A stretch of DNA of 23,017 nt from Clostridium sp. CAG:433 (GCA_000433675.1 FR893541.1:1-23017); one strand, 5' to 3'; counted from the first letter of the stretch, positions 7,393 through 14,844 are shown. The notes: generated by a model not told the origin, from the letters alone. Program-made: numbers and translations.

Positions 7393-7828
7393 GTGATAAT
7401 TTTTCTTTTATAATTTTATTTACTTCACCCATATCTGCTCTATTTTTTAATTTTGGTGATATTTCTTTCATTATTTTACCCATATCTGATTGAGCCTTTG
7501 GATTTACTACATTAAATGCTTCATCAATTATAGAATTAATTTCTTCCATAGTTAATGGTTTTGGTAAGTATTCATTTAATATATTAATTTCTTCATTGTA
7601 TGAATCAATTAGATCTTGTCTTCCAGCTTTTTCAAAATCTTTAACAGCATCTTTTCTTAATTTTACTTGTTTAGTAACAATGCTTAACATTTCTTCTTCA
7701 CTTAATTCTTTTTTAGAATTTATTTCTTCCATTTGTATTGCTGCCTTAACAGATTTTATTGTATCTGCTTTCTTTCTGTTGTGTTCTTTCATCGCACTTA
7801 TTAAATCTTTTTGAAGTCTTTCTTTCAT
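7385..7828 (-). CDS. yqeY: GatB/YqeY domain protein
   Basis: A 147-residue YqeY protein, related to the C-terminal tail domain of the amidotransferase subunit GatB and thought to contact tRNA; its precise role is unknown. The full domain is visible: MKERLQKDLISAMKEHNR, the AIQMEEINSKKELSEEEM helix, VKLRKDAVKDFEKAGRQDL, LNEYLPKPLT, and the C-terminal QSDMGKIMKEISPKLKNRAD. The start ATG follows AAGGAG at 10 bases. It lies directly downstream of rpsU, the usual pairing in Firmicutes. A hairpin between the two genes may reduce expression of yqeY relative to rpsU. Confidence 0.95.
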   Translation of the reverse strand: MKERLQKDLISAMKEHNRKKADTIKSVKAAIQMEEINSKKELSEEEMLSIVTKQVKLRKDAVKDFEKAGRQDLIDSYNEEINILNEYLPKPLTMEEINSIIDEAFNVVNPKAQSDMGKIMKEISPKLKNRADMGEVNKIIKEKLSQI

Positions 7829-7851
7829 ATTACATTCTCTCCTTTTTATTT

Positions 7852-7873
7852 AAAAAAGCAGTATTAACTGCTT
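7852..7873 (-). terminator. Terminator or attenuator between rpsU and yqeY
   Basis: AAGCAGT/ACTGCTT, 7 pairs around a 4-base loop, followed by six U, starting 3 bases after the rpsU stop. No promoter is evident before yqeY, so partial read-through is likely. Confidence 0.7.
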
Positions 7874-7876
7874 AAA

Positions 7877-8071
7877 TTAGTCTCTATCACGACTTTGCTT
7901 TTTTCTACTATTTTTAATACCAGCTTTTTTAGCTTCTCTTCTTTGAACACCAGGTTTAGAATAATGTTCTCTTTTTTTACATTCAGAAGGGATACCACTT
8001 TTAGCTACTACTTGCTTAAATCTTTTTAAAGCGCCATCAATATTTCCGTTTTTTACCACTACTTTAGTCAT
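7877..8071 (-). CDS. rpsU: 30S ribosomal protein bS21
   Basis: Small basic protein of the 30S subunit, near the anti-Shine-Dalgarno region of 16S rRNA. The 64-residue sequence has the family pattern KVVVKNGNIDGALKRFKQVV, KSGIPSECKKREHYSKPGVQRREAKKAG and a basic tail. I set the start at ATG 8069-8071 (MTKVVVKN), since GGGAGGG precedes it by 6 bases and bS21 starts just here; an upstream in-frame ATG would place the ribosome site inside the gene. It has a strong consensus promoter. Confidence 0.95.
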   Translation of the reverse strand: MTKVVVKNGNIDGALKRFKQVVAKSGIPSECKKREHYSKPGVQRREAKKAGIKNSRKKQSRDRD

Positions 8072-8102
8072 TCTTATCCCTCCCTTCATATTAACTAAAC
8101 AA

Positions 8103-8131
8103 ATTATATCACTTAGAGGACTTTATTTCAA
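8103..8131 (-). promoter_or_regulatory. Sigma-A type promoter of rpsU
   Basis: TTGAAA (8126-8131), 17-base spacer, TATAAT (8103-8108), 31 bases before the start codon. Confidence 0.85.
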
Positions 8132-8296
8132 CAATTTTTTTAAGTTTTTTAGTTAAAAGTAAAAGAAAAAGTGAGAACGTTAAATTATTTGCCGGAAATT
8201 ATTTACTTAAAGTCTCGTTTCAATCAATATGAGAACTTACCTTTAAATACATTAAATATATGAATTTTAATAATATAAAATTAATAAATATACACT
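8132..8296. other. Non-coding stretch between the bacteriocin terminator and the rpsU promoter
   Basis: No ORF with a ribosome site is visible on either strand. The segment includes two GAGAAC words on the plus strand (8172 and 8231) and a hairpin in which AAGTCTC can pair with GAGAACTT (one bulged A). It could hold a small RNA or be spacer. Together with the flanking terminator and promoter it makes up the 312-base interval 8072-8383. Confidence 0.35.
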
Positions 8297-8327
8297 AAAA
8301 AACTCCAAAACTAAATTGGAGTTTTTG
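8297..8327 (-). terminator. Terminator of the bacteriocin cassette
   Basis: AAAAACTCCAA pairs with TTGGAGTTTTT (11 pairs, perfect) around a 7-base loop. The symmetry of A and T runs allows termination in both directions. It lies 57 bases past the second peptide gene. Confidence 0.85.
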
Positions 8328-8383
8328 TAATTTACCTCAAAATAGAAACAGGTTTTATATATTAAATCTTTTTTTACTTAAAT

Positions 8384-8551
8384 TTAAAAATCGCACATAT
8401 TATTGTTAACTAGTCTTCTTATACTTGAACCAAGGGCTCTTCCCATATCAACAAATACGTTAAAGCCTTTAGCAAGTGCACTAAAAAGACTACCAGAAAT
8501 TGTTCCACCACCACTTATATTCTTCATTTCTGAAATACTTAACTCTTTCAT
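8384..8551 (-). CDS. Double-glycine-leader bacteriocin peptide B
   Basis: A 55-residue precursor. The leader MKELSISEMKNISGG ends in the Gly-Gly signal cut by C39-peptidase exporters. The predicted mature part is 40 residues, starting GTISGSLFSALAKGF and ending NNNMCDF. It is amphipathic to hydrophobic, with GxxxG motifs (GTISG, GRALG), a feature of two-peptide class IIb bacteriocins, and one cysteine near the C-terminus. The start ATG follows a perfect AGGAGG at 5 bases. It lies 8 bases after peptide A, whose leader is nearly the same. Antimicrobial activity is inferred; a signalling role is possible. No immunity gene follows it. Confidence 0.8.
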   Translation of the reverse strand: MKELSISEMKNISGGGTISGSLFSALAKGFNVFVDMGRALGSSIRRLVNNNMCDF

Positions 8552-8559
8552 ATTACCTC

Positions 8560-8700
8560 CTATCTGCATTTATATGGTCTTGTAAAACCATCAAAAATGC
8601 CTGATATAAATGATATAACACCCGCAATAACTGCCCATGCAGTCGCAGACATTCCCCCACCTTTTATACTTTTCATTTCACTTTTACTTAATTCTCTCAC
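8560..8700 (-). CDS. Double-glycine-leader bacteriocin peptide A (GTG start)
   Basis: A 46-residue precursor that is easy to miss because it is short, starts with GTG (8698-8700) and overlaps the exporter's 3' end by 17 bases in another frame. GGAGG lies 8 bases upstream, inside the exporter's last codons. The leader MRELSKSEMKSIKGG matches that of peptide B. The predicted mature peptide has 31 residues, starting GMSATAWAVIAGVISF and ending DGFTRPYKCR, with AVIAG and GIFDG (AxxxG/GxxxG) and one cysteine near the C-terminus. The matching leaders, adjacent position and helix-packing motifs suggest the two peptides act together. Confidence 0.8.
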   Translation of the reverse strand: MRELSKSEMKSIKGGGMSATAWAVIAGVISFISGIFDGFTRPYKCR

Positions 8701-10717
8701 ATTTTGTACCTCCTTTAATTTCAAATACTTTATTAAATAACTTCAAATTATCATATCTATGTGAAATTAATATCAAAGTTACATCATATTCCTCTTTTAC
8801 TTTTCTAACTATATTTTCTTCACTTAAAATATCAATACCATTTGTAGTTTCATCTAATATAAGTACTTTTTTATTTTGTAATAACGCTCGTGCTAATAAT
8901 ATTCTTTTTCTTTCTCCACCTGATACATTATGACCATTTTCTTCTAAAAGAAAATTTAGAGATATATTCTTTTCTTTTAGAAATTTATCAATACCAGTTA
9001 CTTTAATAACTTTATCTAATTCTTCATTTTTAATATCTTTATATAACCTTATATTATCTAATATAGTACCAGTAAATATAATTTCATCTTGCGATACAAA
9101 ACATATATTATCTGTTATATCTTTAAAACTTAACTTATCAATATTTACATTATCAATAAGTATAGATCCTTTATCAGGATTTAATTCTTTAGTTAATAAT
9201 TTAAAAACAGTTGATTTACCTACTCCACTCGGACCTTTTATAAAGACAAAATCATTTTTATTTATAGTAAAATTAATATTATCTATATAGGAGTGACAAT
9301 TATATTTGAACGATACATTTTTAAATTCGATTTTATCTTTAAATATTAAACCATAGTCTTTTATTATATTTTCTTTAACAAAAAATTTTTCTAGCCTCTT
9401 ATATGAATTCTTAGTATTTATAAATAAATTATCTAATGACACTATATTTTTAAATGAAAGAAAGTAATAAATTATTACGGAATTTGCTACTAAAAGATAA
9501 GAAAATGATAATAACTTTTTATTAACTAAAGTATATCCTACAAACAAAATTAATATATTTGACCAAGAACTAATTAAATTATCTACAAGATTAAAGCTTA
9601 ATAATATCTTATTATATTTTATATTTGAATCTAATAAATCATTGTATTTATTTTTAAAATCATTAATTCTTTGTTTTTCAATACCACAATTTTTTATTGT
9701 ATTAATACCAACTATGCTTTCTACTAAATAAGAATTAATTAAGGAATTTTTTTCTTTTAAATCATATGAACGGGAATATATTTTGTTTCTAAAAAATAAA
9801 TATAAAATAATATAAATAACACTTATAAGGAAGATTAACAAAAATAAATACTTGTTTATTATAAACATAAAAATAAGAATAAGAATCATATACAAAATAT
9901 CTAATAATGAAGAAAATAAAATGGTATTAACAAATTCTCTTATACTAGATAAATCATTTATTCTAGATACAATATCACCAACTGGTCTACTATGATGATA
10001 TTTAAGAGGAAGGGATAGTATTTTTTTATATACTCTATTCATCACTTTAGAATTTAACTTTTTATCAAATGATATAATGGCTCTATTTCTTATATAATCA
10101 ATAATGGATTTTATAATCGATAATAACAAAAATAGAAATAAAATAAATTTAGGAGATTCAAACCCATTATATAAAGCACTTAAATAAAACGAATTTAGTA
10201 AAGAAAATATGGACGCAAAGATCGAGATAATAAAAACTAAAAGAAAGAAAGTGATAATAAATCTATTTTTAAAAACACATATATTTTTTTCGGTATTTTC
10301 TTTAACTAAATCATTTGTCTTTTCAAATGTAATTACAACATTTGTCCATTCTTTTAAAAACATATTTTTATCATATATAACTTTTCCTCTAATAGGATCT
10401 TCTACTATAATTTTATCTTTTTTAATATTTTTTATTATAATGAAATGATCATATTTTTCATCTAATTTTATATGTGCGATGAAAGGCCACGGTATTTTTT
10501 TTAAACTATTATATTTACACATATACGCATTAGATTTAAGTCCTAACTTATTGGATGCCTCAACAATATTATAAATGCTTGTCCCATTTTCATCTGTTTT
10601 AGTTAAATTTCTAAGTTTATCAATACTAATATTACCTTTATAATATCTAATAATATTATAAAGACAGGTTACACCACAATCTTTAATCTCTTGTTGCCGT
10701 ACAAATTTATTTCTCAT
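8684..10717 (-). CDS. Bacteriocin ABC exporter with C39 leader peptidase
   Basis: Cleaves double-glycine leaders and exports the mature peptide. The 677-residue protein has three parts. An N-terminal C39 cysteine peptidase (about 1-150) has catalytic Cys14 (in KDCGVTCLY), His91 (YDHFIII) and Asp107 (EDP). A transmembrane region (about 155-440) carries roughly six spans. The ATPase domain has Walker A GPSGVGKST (495-503), signature VSGGE (598-602), Walker B VLILDE (from 618) and the switch histidine in ISHR (about 653). All catalytic residues are intact. It is followed directly by two double-glycine peptides, its likely substrates. No accessory (HlyD-like) protein or immunity gene is adjacent, unlike many lactic-acid-bacterial loci. 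Ribosome site GGAGGG precedes the ATG. Confidence 0.95.
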   Translation of the reverse strand: MRNKFVRQQEIKDCGVTCLYNIIRYYKGNISIDKLRNLTKTDENGTSIYNIVEASNKLGLKSNAYMCKYNSLKKIPWPFIAHIKLDEKYDHFIIIKNIKKDKIIVEDPIRGKVIYDKNMFLKEWTNVVITFEKTNDLVKENTEKNICVFKNRFIITFFLLVFIISIFASIFSLLNSFYLSALYNGFESPKFILFLFLLLSIIKSIIDYIRNRAIISFDKKLNSKVMNRVYKKILSLPLKYHHSRPVGDIVSRINDLSSIREFVNTILFSSLLDILYMILILIFMFIINKYLFLLIFLISVIYIILYLFFRNKIYSRSYDLKEKNSLINSYLVESIVGINTIKNCGIEKQRINDFKNKYNDLLDSNIKYNKILLSFNLVDNLISSWSNILILFVGYTLVNKKLLSFSYLLVANSVIIYYFLSFKNIVSLDNLFINTKNSYKRLEKFFVKENIIKDYGLIFKDKIEFKNVSFKYNCHSYIDNINFTINKNDFVFIKGPSGVGKSTVFKLLTKELNPDKGSILIDNVNIDKLSFKDITDNICFVSQDEIIFTGTILDNIRLYKDIKNEELDKVIKVTGIDKFLKEKNISLNFLLEENGHNVSGGERKRILLARALLQNKKVLILDETTNGIDILSEENIVRKVKEEYDVTLILISHRYDNLKLFNKVFEIKGGTKCERIK

Positions 10718-10761
10718 TTTATCCCTCCACTTATTATATAAGCCGTTTATCCCTCGAATTC
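10718..10761 (-). promoter_or_regulatory. Putative regulated promoter of the bacteriocin cassette
   Basis: A perfect TATAAT (10733-10738) sits inside a short palindrome CTTAT-ATA-ATAAG. The -35 position holds GAATTC, far from consensus, so an activator may be needed. A 10-base direct repeat GAGGGATAAA (10746-10755 and 10718-10727) flanks the -10; the downstream copy doubles as the ribosome site. Confidence 0.45.
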
Positions 10762-10823
10762 CCCTAAAAAAAGTAAAAAAAATGAAAAAAAGTTAAATTT
10801 TTTCCATTTTAATTAAAAATATT

Positions 10824-10853
10824 ACAAAAAAAATATGATTATTCATCATATTT
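10824..10853 (-). terminator. Terminator after the membrane-anchored unknown
   Basis: AAATATGAT/ATCATATTT, 9 pairs, 5-base loop, then a run of U. It isolates the bacteriocin cassette from upstream transcription. Confidence 0.75.
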
Positions 10854-10860
10854 ATAAAAG

Positions 10861-11436
10861 TTAGCTTTGATTTAATTTAACATTTTTTAATATATCAATC
10901 ATTTCACTAATATTTTTTTCATAGTCTTTATGAAGTAATACCTCATTTGAATATAATACATAATTAGTATCTGCTTTAAAATCAATTACAGCAAATACAT
11001 ATACGCATTCAGATGAATCAGTATTTGTACCTGTATATTCTACTTTAGTAATAGTCTTATCATCCATATCTATTACTTTTTCCTTTTTAAATAATTTTAA
11101 ATCTTTTCTAGTACTTAAGAAATATGAAATTTGTTTATCTAATATTTCTTTACTACTATTTTCTTCATATTCATTTAATGAATATGTAAAAAATCCAATA
11201 ATTTGTTTATCATTTTTTGTAAGATATAAATCATAATTACTTACTTTTTTCTGCTTAAAATCTTCTTTTGCAGTTACTGTTACTCTACCATCCGCAGTTG
11301 TATAAGATGCATCATTTACTTTTGGTTCCTCTTTTTTCTTAGTTGGATCTGTAACAGATAATACAAAAATTATTATTAATGGAACAAGTATTGCGCTTAA
11401 TACTACCACATATAACCATTTTTTACTAAAATTCAT
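10861..11436 (-). CDS. Membrane-anchored extracytoplasmic protein of unknown function
   Basis: A 191-residue protein with one N-terminal membrane span (about residues 8-28, WLYVVVLSAILVPLIIIFVL) followed by a charged linker and an extracytoplasmic domain. No lipobox cysteine is present, so it is probably a signal-anchor protein. The domain starts with a strand-rich part (DGRVTVTAKEDF, NYDLYLTKNDKQIIGFF) and ends in a long helix (EKNISEMIDILKNVKL), a pattern loosely like PsbP-type small secreted proteins, which I cannot confirm. It follows the HD-domain gene by 14 bases, with AAGGAG before its ATG, so they are co-transcribed. No function can be assigned. Confidence 0.75.
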   Translation of the reverse strand: MNFSKKWLYVVVLSAILVPLIIIFVLSVTDPTKKKEEPKVNDASYTTADGRVTVTAKEDFKQKKVSNYDLYLTKNDKQIIGFFTYSLNEYEENSSKEILDKQISYFLSTRKDLKLFKKEKVIDMDDKTITKVEYTGTNTDSSECVYVFAVIDFKADTNYVLYSNEVLLHKDYEKNISEMIDILKNVKLNQS

Positions 11437-11450
11437 ATTCTTTCTCCTTT

Positions 11451-12029
11451 TTAATCTTCTATATCATTATTTTCAAATTTTATATCTAAGAATTTTCTAC
11501 TTGATAAAAAATCACACATATGAACAAATCTTTGATATTTATCCTTTGGAAGTGGAAGAACAACATCACTATAAGGATTTGTATTCCATTCTCCCATATG
11601 TGACGAAACAACTCTTGTAATAAACTCAAGTTCTTCATCTGTTAAAGATGTTTTATCTTTATTTTCTTTTATATAATCGCATACAATTATAGGATGATCA
11701 AACCTAGTATATTTTTCTTCAGTAACTCCATGTTTAAGTCCATCATGAATCATTATAGAAATAATAAGTAAATCCTTTTCATCACTAGTAAATTTATGTC
11801 CAATACTATTATTGTCCAAAAGTTCTTTTGCTATTCTAATAGCGGCTTTAGTATGCCTTACAAGTCCGCCATCACCTAAAGAAAATGATGGATGATATTT
11901 ACCTGTTGAAGATGCTGCTACTCTAAAAAAATAATCAGGAAGTAAAGAAACTAATTCCTTTGCTATCTTTTTATATCTATCATTTTTTATATAACTATAT
12001 TCTTTATTAAATACTTCTGTTTTCTCCAT
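11451..12029 (-). CDS. HD-domain phosphohydrolase related to the C-terminal part of YhaM
   Basis: A 192-residue metal-dependent HD-domain protein. The metal ligands are visible: H59 (GLVRHT), the H95-D96 pair in IHDGLKHG, H100, H112 (RFDHP) and H144 (SSHMG). The segment ASSTGKYHPSFSLGDGGLVRHT is very like the HD half of the 3'-5' exoribonuclease YhaM, but the N-terminal OB-fold of YhaM is absent. A nucleotide or nucleic acid phosphohydrolase role follows from the family; the substrate is unknown. AGGTGG lies before the ATG. It has its own good promoter and leads a two-gene unit. Confidence 0.85.
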   Translation of the reverse strand: MEKTEVFNKEYSYIKNDRYKKIAKELVSLLPDYFFRVAASSTGKYHPSFSLGDGGLVRHTKAAIRIAKELLDNNSIGHKFTSDEKDLLIISIMIHDGLKHGVTEEKYTRFDHPIIVCDYIKENKDKTSLTDEELEFITRVVSSHMGEWNTNPYSDVVLPLPKDKYQRFVHMCDFLSSRKFLDIKFENNDIED

Positions 12030-12046
12030 TTATACCACCTAATAAA

Positions 12047-12075
12047 ATAATACATTTCTTTTATTTTAAAGTCAA
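12047..12075 (-). promoter_or_regulatory. Promoter of the HD-domain gene
   Basis: TTGACT (12070-12075), 17-base spacer, TATTAT (12047-12052), 18 bases before the start codon, giving a very short leader. The -35 begins just after the stop of the upstream gene. Confidence 0.7.
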
Positions 12076-12079
12076 TAGT

Positions 12080-12547
12080 CTATGCCATACTTGCTAAAGA
12101 ATATCTTTTAATATCATTAGATGTATTTTTATAAAATTCTTGATCTTCCCTGTTAGAATAGCATTCTTTAAAACGTTCTATTTCTTCTATTAAATCATTC
12201 GCTTTAGTATATTCATTATCTCTTATTTCAAGTTTATATTTTCCATATGAAGACTTAATAAAAGGTCCATCCAAATAAACTGATGTAAAATAGTCCCCAT
12301 CAAAACAATAAATGTGAACTGTACTTTTACTATCATCCATTTTATAGACCTTTTTTTCTTTTTCATTAATAATGCCAAAAACAAAATGCTTTACATCCTG
12401 TTCATCTTTTTTATTTGATTTAACCATTCCTTCAAAATAACCATCTTCAAGCTTAATTATATTTCCACTCCAGCAGTTATTTGTATCAAAATTATCTTCC
12501 ATTTCCTTACACATATTCCAATATATTATTATATCTTGTACTTTCAT
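12080..12547 (-). CDS. Hypothetical cytoplasmic protein
   Basis: A 155-residue protein that I do not recognise, without signal peptide or membrane span. Two-thirds is beta-rich, with alternating short strands (NIIKLEDGYFEGMVKS, HFVFGIINEKEKKVYKMDDS, HIYCFDGDYFTSVYLDGPF), then an acidic helix (ANDLIEEIERFKECY). The layout suggests a small beta-barrel or sandwich, but no family signature is evident. The ATG follows GAGAGGTGG at 5 bases. It has its own extended -10 promoter. No obvious terminator separates it from the HD gene. Confidence 0.75.
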   Translation of the reverse strand: MKVQDIIIYWNMCKEMEDNFDTNNCWSGNIIKLEDGYFEGMVKSNKKDEQDVKHFVFGIINEKEKKVYKMDDSKSTVHIYCFDGDYFTSVYLDGPFIKSSYGKYKLEIRDNEYTKANDLIEEIERFKECYSNREDQEFYKNTSNDIKRYSLASMA

Positions 12548-12574
12548 TTTACCACCTCTCGCACTCTATTATTT

Positions 12575-12583
12575 ATTATAGCA
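12575..12583 (-). promoter_or_regulatory. Extended -10 promoter of the hypothetical gene
   Basis: TGC directly before TATAAT (12575-12580) gives a TGn extended -10. No convincing -35. It lies 27 bases before the start codon and just downstream of the yvcK terminator. Confidence 0.55.
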
Positions 12584-12594
12584 TAAAACTATAC

Positions 12595-12641
12595 AATAAA
12601 AAAAGATATATTATTCATTAACTAAATATGAATATATATCT
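12595..12641 (-). terminator. Terminator of yvcK
   Basis: AGATATAT-ATTCAT pairs with ATGAAT-A-ATATATCT (14 pairs, one bulged A) around a 9-base loop, then seven U. The hairpin contains the last nine codons and the stop of yvcK. Confidence 0.8.
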
Positions 12642-13549
12642 AATGATAATTTTTCTACATTATGTCTTATTACTCCATCATTTATTGTTACATAATTATT
12701 TAATATAGTATCACAATCAATATTTTCTTCGTCAAATAAAACAGGATCTTTTTGTTCTAAAGTAGAATATTTTTCCGCTACTTCCTTATCTATAGAGCCA
12801 GTATTTGCGACTACTATATCAATTTTATGAATACCTAAATATGAATTTAATACTTTTAAATGATCACTTACTTTAAAGTCATCTGTTTCACCTGGTTGTG
12901 TAACCATATTACAAACATACATTATTTTAGCAGATGTTTTATCTAATTTTTCTATTATTTTCTTACTTAATAAATTTGGAATAATGCTTGTATATAAACT
13001 ACCCATACTAAGTATTATTAAATCAGATTCATCAATAGAATTAAAAACTTCATCACATATTTCTGGTTCTTTTTCATAATAAACTTTTTTTATTTTTAAT
13101 GGTGATTCTGTTATATAATGTTCACCATTTACTATACTACCATCCTCCATAATAGCGGATAAAACAATATTATCTTCTGAAAAAGGAATTACTTTACCTT
13201 TTAAATTTAAAACCTTACTAATTGATTTTATACCATCTGATAAATTACCTGTTATTTGTGTTCCAGCAGTTAAAAGCAAATTACCTACTGTATGTTCATT
13301 AAGTTCACTATTACTACTAAATCTATAATTTAAAAGTTTTTCCATAAGTGGCTCTGTTTCAGATAGTGATATCATAACTCTTCTAATATCACCCATCGCA
13401 GGTATATTAAATTCTTTTCTAAGCTTACCTGTACTTTTACCATCATCACAAACAGATACTACACTTGTAATATCAAGTGGAAACTCTTTTAAACCTTTTA
13501 AAAGTGTGGACATTCCTGTTCCACCACCAAAAATTGTTACTTTTTTCAT
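12611..13549 (-). CDS. yvcK: YvcK/GlmR family protein (gluconeogenesis factor, CofD-like fold)
   Basis: A 312-residue cytoplasmic protein of the YvcK family, which in Bacillus binds UDP-GlcNAc, stimulates GlmS and links carbon supply to cell wall precursor synthesis. Family marks are the N-terminal loop FGGGTGMSTLLKGLK (7-21), SVCDDGKSTGKLR, the strongly conserved PAMGDIRRVM (50-59), HTVGNLLL, and CNMVTQPGETDDF (about 213-225). In Bacillus it lies between rapZ (yvcJ) and whiA; here it stands alone with its own promoter and terminator. GGGTGG precedes the ATG by 5 bases. Confidence 0.95.
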   Translation of the reverse strand: MKKVTIFGGGTGMSTLLKGLKEFPLDITSVVSVCDDGKSTGKLRKEFNIPAMGDIRRVMISLSETEPLMEKLLNYRFSSNSELNEHTVGNLLLTAGTQITGNLSDGIKSISKVLNLKGKVIPFSEDNIVLSAIMEDGSIVNGEHYITESPLKIKKVYYEKEPEICDEVFNSIDESDLIILSMGSLYTSIIPNLLSKKIIEKLDKTSAKIMYVCNMVTQPGETDDFKVSDHLKVLNSYLGIHKIDIVVANTGSIDKEVAEKYSTLEQKDPVLFDEENIDCDTILNNYVTINDGVIRHNVEKLSLDIYSYLVNE

Positions 13550-13564
13550 TTTACCACCCAGTAA

Positions 13565-13594
13565 ATTATACTATAAAAAATTACATTTTAGCAA
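13565..13594 (-). promoter_or_regulatory. Promoter of yvcK
   Basis: TTGCTA (13589-13594), 18-base spacer, TATAAT (13565-13570), 15 bases before the start codon. It implies a leader of only about 9 bases including the ribosome site. Confidence 0.6.
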
Positions 13595-13663
13595 TATTTT
13601 TTTATATTTTGTTAAAAGTATAATAAGATTTTAAAAAGCTAAATCTCTTTTATTTTAAAATAA

Positions 13664-13697
13664 AAAGAAAAAACCAATCAATACTGACTGGTTTCTT
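13664..13697 (-). terminator. Terminator after tRNA-Arg
   Basis: A 10-pair stem (AAACCAGTCA with TGATTGGTTT, one G-U) around a 4-base loop, followed by a T-rich tail on the minus strand. Confidence 0.85.
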
Positions 13698-13709
13698 ATT
13701 ATCCAATTA

Positions 13710-13786
13710 TGGTGCCCCAGAAGGGATTCGAACCCCTGACCGCCGCCTTAGAAGGGCGTTGCTCTATCCAACTGAGCTACTGAGGC
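13710..13786 (-). tRNA. tRNA-Arg (anticodon TCT), CCA encoded
   Basis: A 77-base cloverleaf. The acceptor GCCTCAG pairs with CTGGGGC (one G-U), the D stem is GCTC/GAGC, and the anticodon loop is CTTCTAA with TCT for AGA/AGG codons. The variable loop has 5 bases, the T arm is AGGGG-TTCGAAT-CCCTT, the discriminator is A and the CCA end is encoded. The outermost anticodon-stem pair is A-G, a tolerated mismatch. AGA is the main arginine codon expected at this base composition. With its promoter and terminator it fills most of the 316-base gap between yvcK and gerM. Confidence 0.97.
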
Positions 13787-13821
13787 ACTCAAATTTGTAT
13801 CCTTAATCAAAGGACAATAAG

Positions 13822-13850
13822 ATTATAACACTTTCATTTATCACTGTCAA
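13822..13850 (-). promoter_or_regulatory. Consensus promoter of tRNA-Arg
   Basis: Perfect TTGACA (13845-13850), 17 bases, perfect TATAAT (13822-13827), about 36 bases before the mature tRNA. Confidence 0.92.
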
Positions 13851-13865
13851 TACTATTTTTTTTAA

Positions 13866-14798
13866 TTATTTTGTCACTTTTTCATTATTTACAAAGAAGT
13901 TGACTTTATCTACATTATAGTTATCCATAACAGAATATGAAATACTATATATTACCTCTTCTAATACTTTTTTATTTTCAGTACTATCAAATAAATACTC
14001 ATTAAAATTTAAATCAATCTCATTTTCATTTAAGTTATAATCAAGAAGTTTAGTATTATAGTTTAAATAACTCATAAGATTACTTTCAAAAGAAAACTTA
14101 CTAGCAAGTTCATCAATTATTATTTTTATTTTTTCTTCATCATTATTTACATACTTGGTTACTGGTACATAATAAACATCACTGTTATTATTTTTATTAG
14201 TGTAATAGATTGTTACTTTATTAATACCTTTAATACTATCAATATCATATGTTTTATTTATTCCATAATCTCTTGTAAGTTCTGTATCTAATATTATTCC
14301 TGTTTTAGGAAGTTTTTTTAAGTTTTCACCATCTATTTTAATAATAATTTTATCAATGCCATCTATTGATGTAATAGAATATATTAATGATTCTATTACT
14401 TTTTCTTCATTTTCACTTTTTACATCCAATACATTCGAATTAAAATTTAACGTTACTACATCATTGTTTATTTCTTTTCCCAATAGTTTTGTATCACTAG
14501 GAAGTAATGCACAAAAACCATTTGGAATTTTATCTTGATATTTTCCATCAATCTTCATTGCCTCTATTAATTCATCTATAAGTAAATCTTTTTTTAAAGA
14601 TGAAACTTGAATATTAGTTTTAGCAACATAATTATTTTTGTCAATTAAATAAATATCATGATAATTAATATTTACCTCCTTACTAACCTCTTTATCTAAA
14701 TCATATTTTTCTTTAGTAGGAAACAAATAAAATAAAAAGACTACTAATAAAAGAATCGTATATTTACTTATTTTTTTCATAGAAAATCTTTTTATCAT
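13866..14798 (-). CDS. gerM: GerM-like sporulation/germination protein with two GerMN domains
   Basis: A 310-residue protein with an N-terminal membrane anchor (about residues 12-28, YTILLLVVFLFYLF) and two tandem GerMN domains (about 45-170 and 185-308). Each contains the motif of a helix pair followed by VTLNFNSNVLDV or IDLNFNEYLFD and VIESLIYSI or VLEEVIYSI. B. subtilis GerM is made under sigma-E and joins the SpoIIIA-SpoIIQ complex between mother cell and forespore. I place the start at ATG 14796-14798 because AGGTG is 8 bases upstream; an ATG two codons earlier is too close to it. GerE and SpoIIIAH are encoded just upstream. No lipobox cysteine is present, unlike the Bacillus lipoprotein. 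Confidence 0.85.
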   Translation of the reverse strand: MIKRFSMKKISKYTILLLVVFLFYLFPTKEKYDLDKEVSKEVNINYHDIYLIDKNNYVAKTNIQVSSLKKDLLIDELIEAMKIDGKYQDKIPNGFCALLPSDTKLLGKEINNDVVTLNFNSNVLDVKSENEEKVIESLIYSITSIDGIDKIIIKIDGENLKKLPKTGIILDTELTRDYGINKTYDIDSIKGINKVTIYYTNKNNNSDVYYVPVTKYVNNDEEKIKIIIDELASKFSFESNLMSYLNYNTKLLDYNLNENEIDLNFNEYLFDSTENKKVLEEVIYSISYSVMDNYNVDKVNFFVNNEKVTK

Positions 14799-14816
14799 TT
14801 TCATATCACCTAAAAA

Positions 14817-14844
14817 ATTATATGCTTAATTTTAAAAAAAATGA
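14817..14844 (-). promoter_or_regulatory. Possible sigma-E-like promoter of gerM
   Basis: TCATTTT (14838-14844), 13 bases, CATATAAT (14817-14824). Each box differs by one base from the sigma-E consensus KMATATT and CATACAHT. The -35 overlaps the gerE terminator. A plain -10 for the main sigma factor cannot be excluded. Confidence 0.35.

Noticed and set aside
8209..8235. GTTTCAATC-type word resembling a CRISPR repeat
   Set aside because: It occurs once, with no spaced copies and no cas genes nearby.
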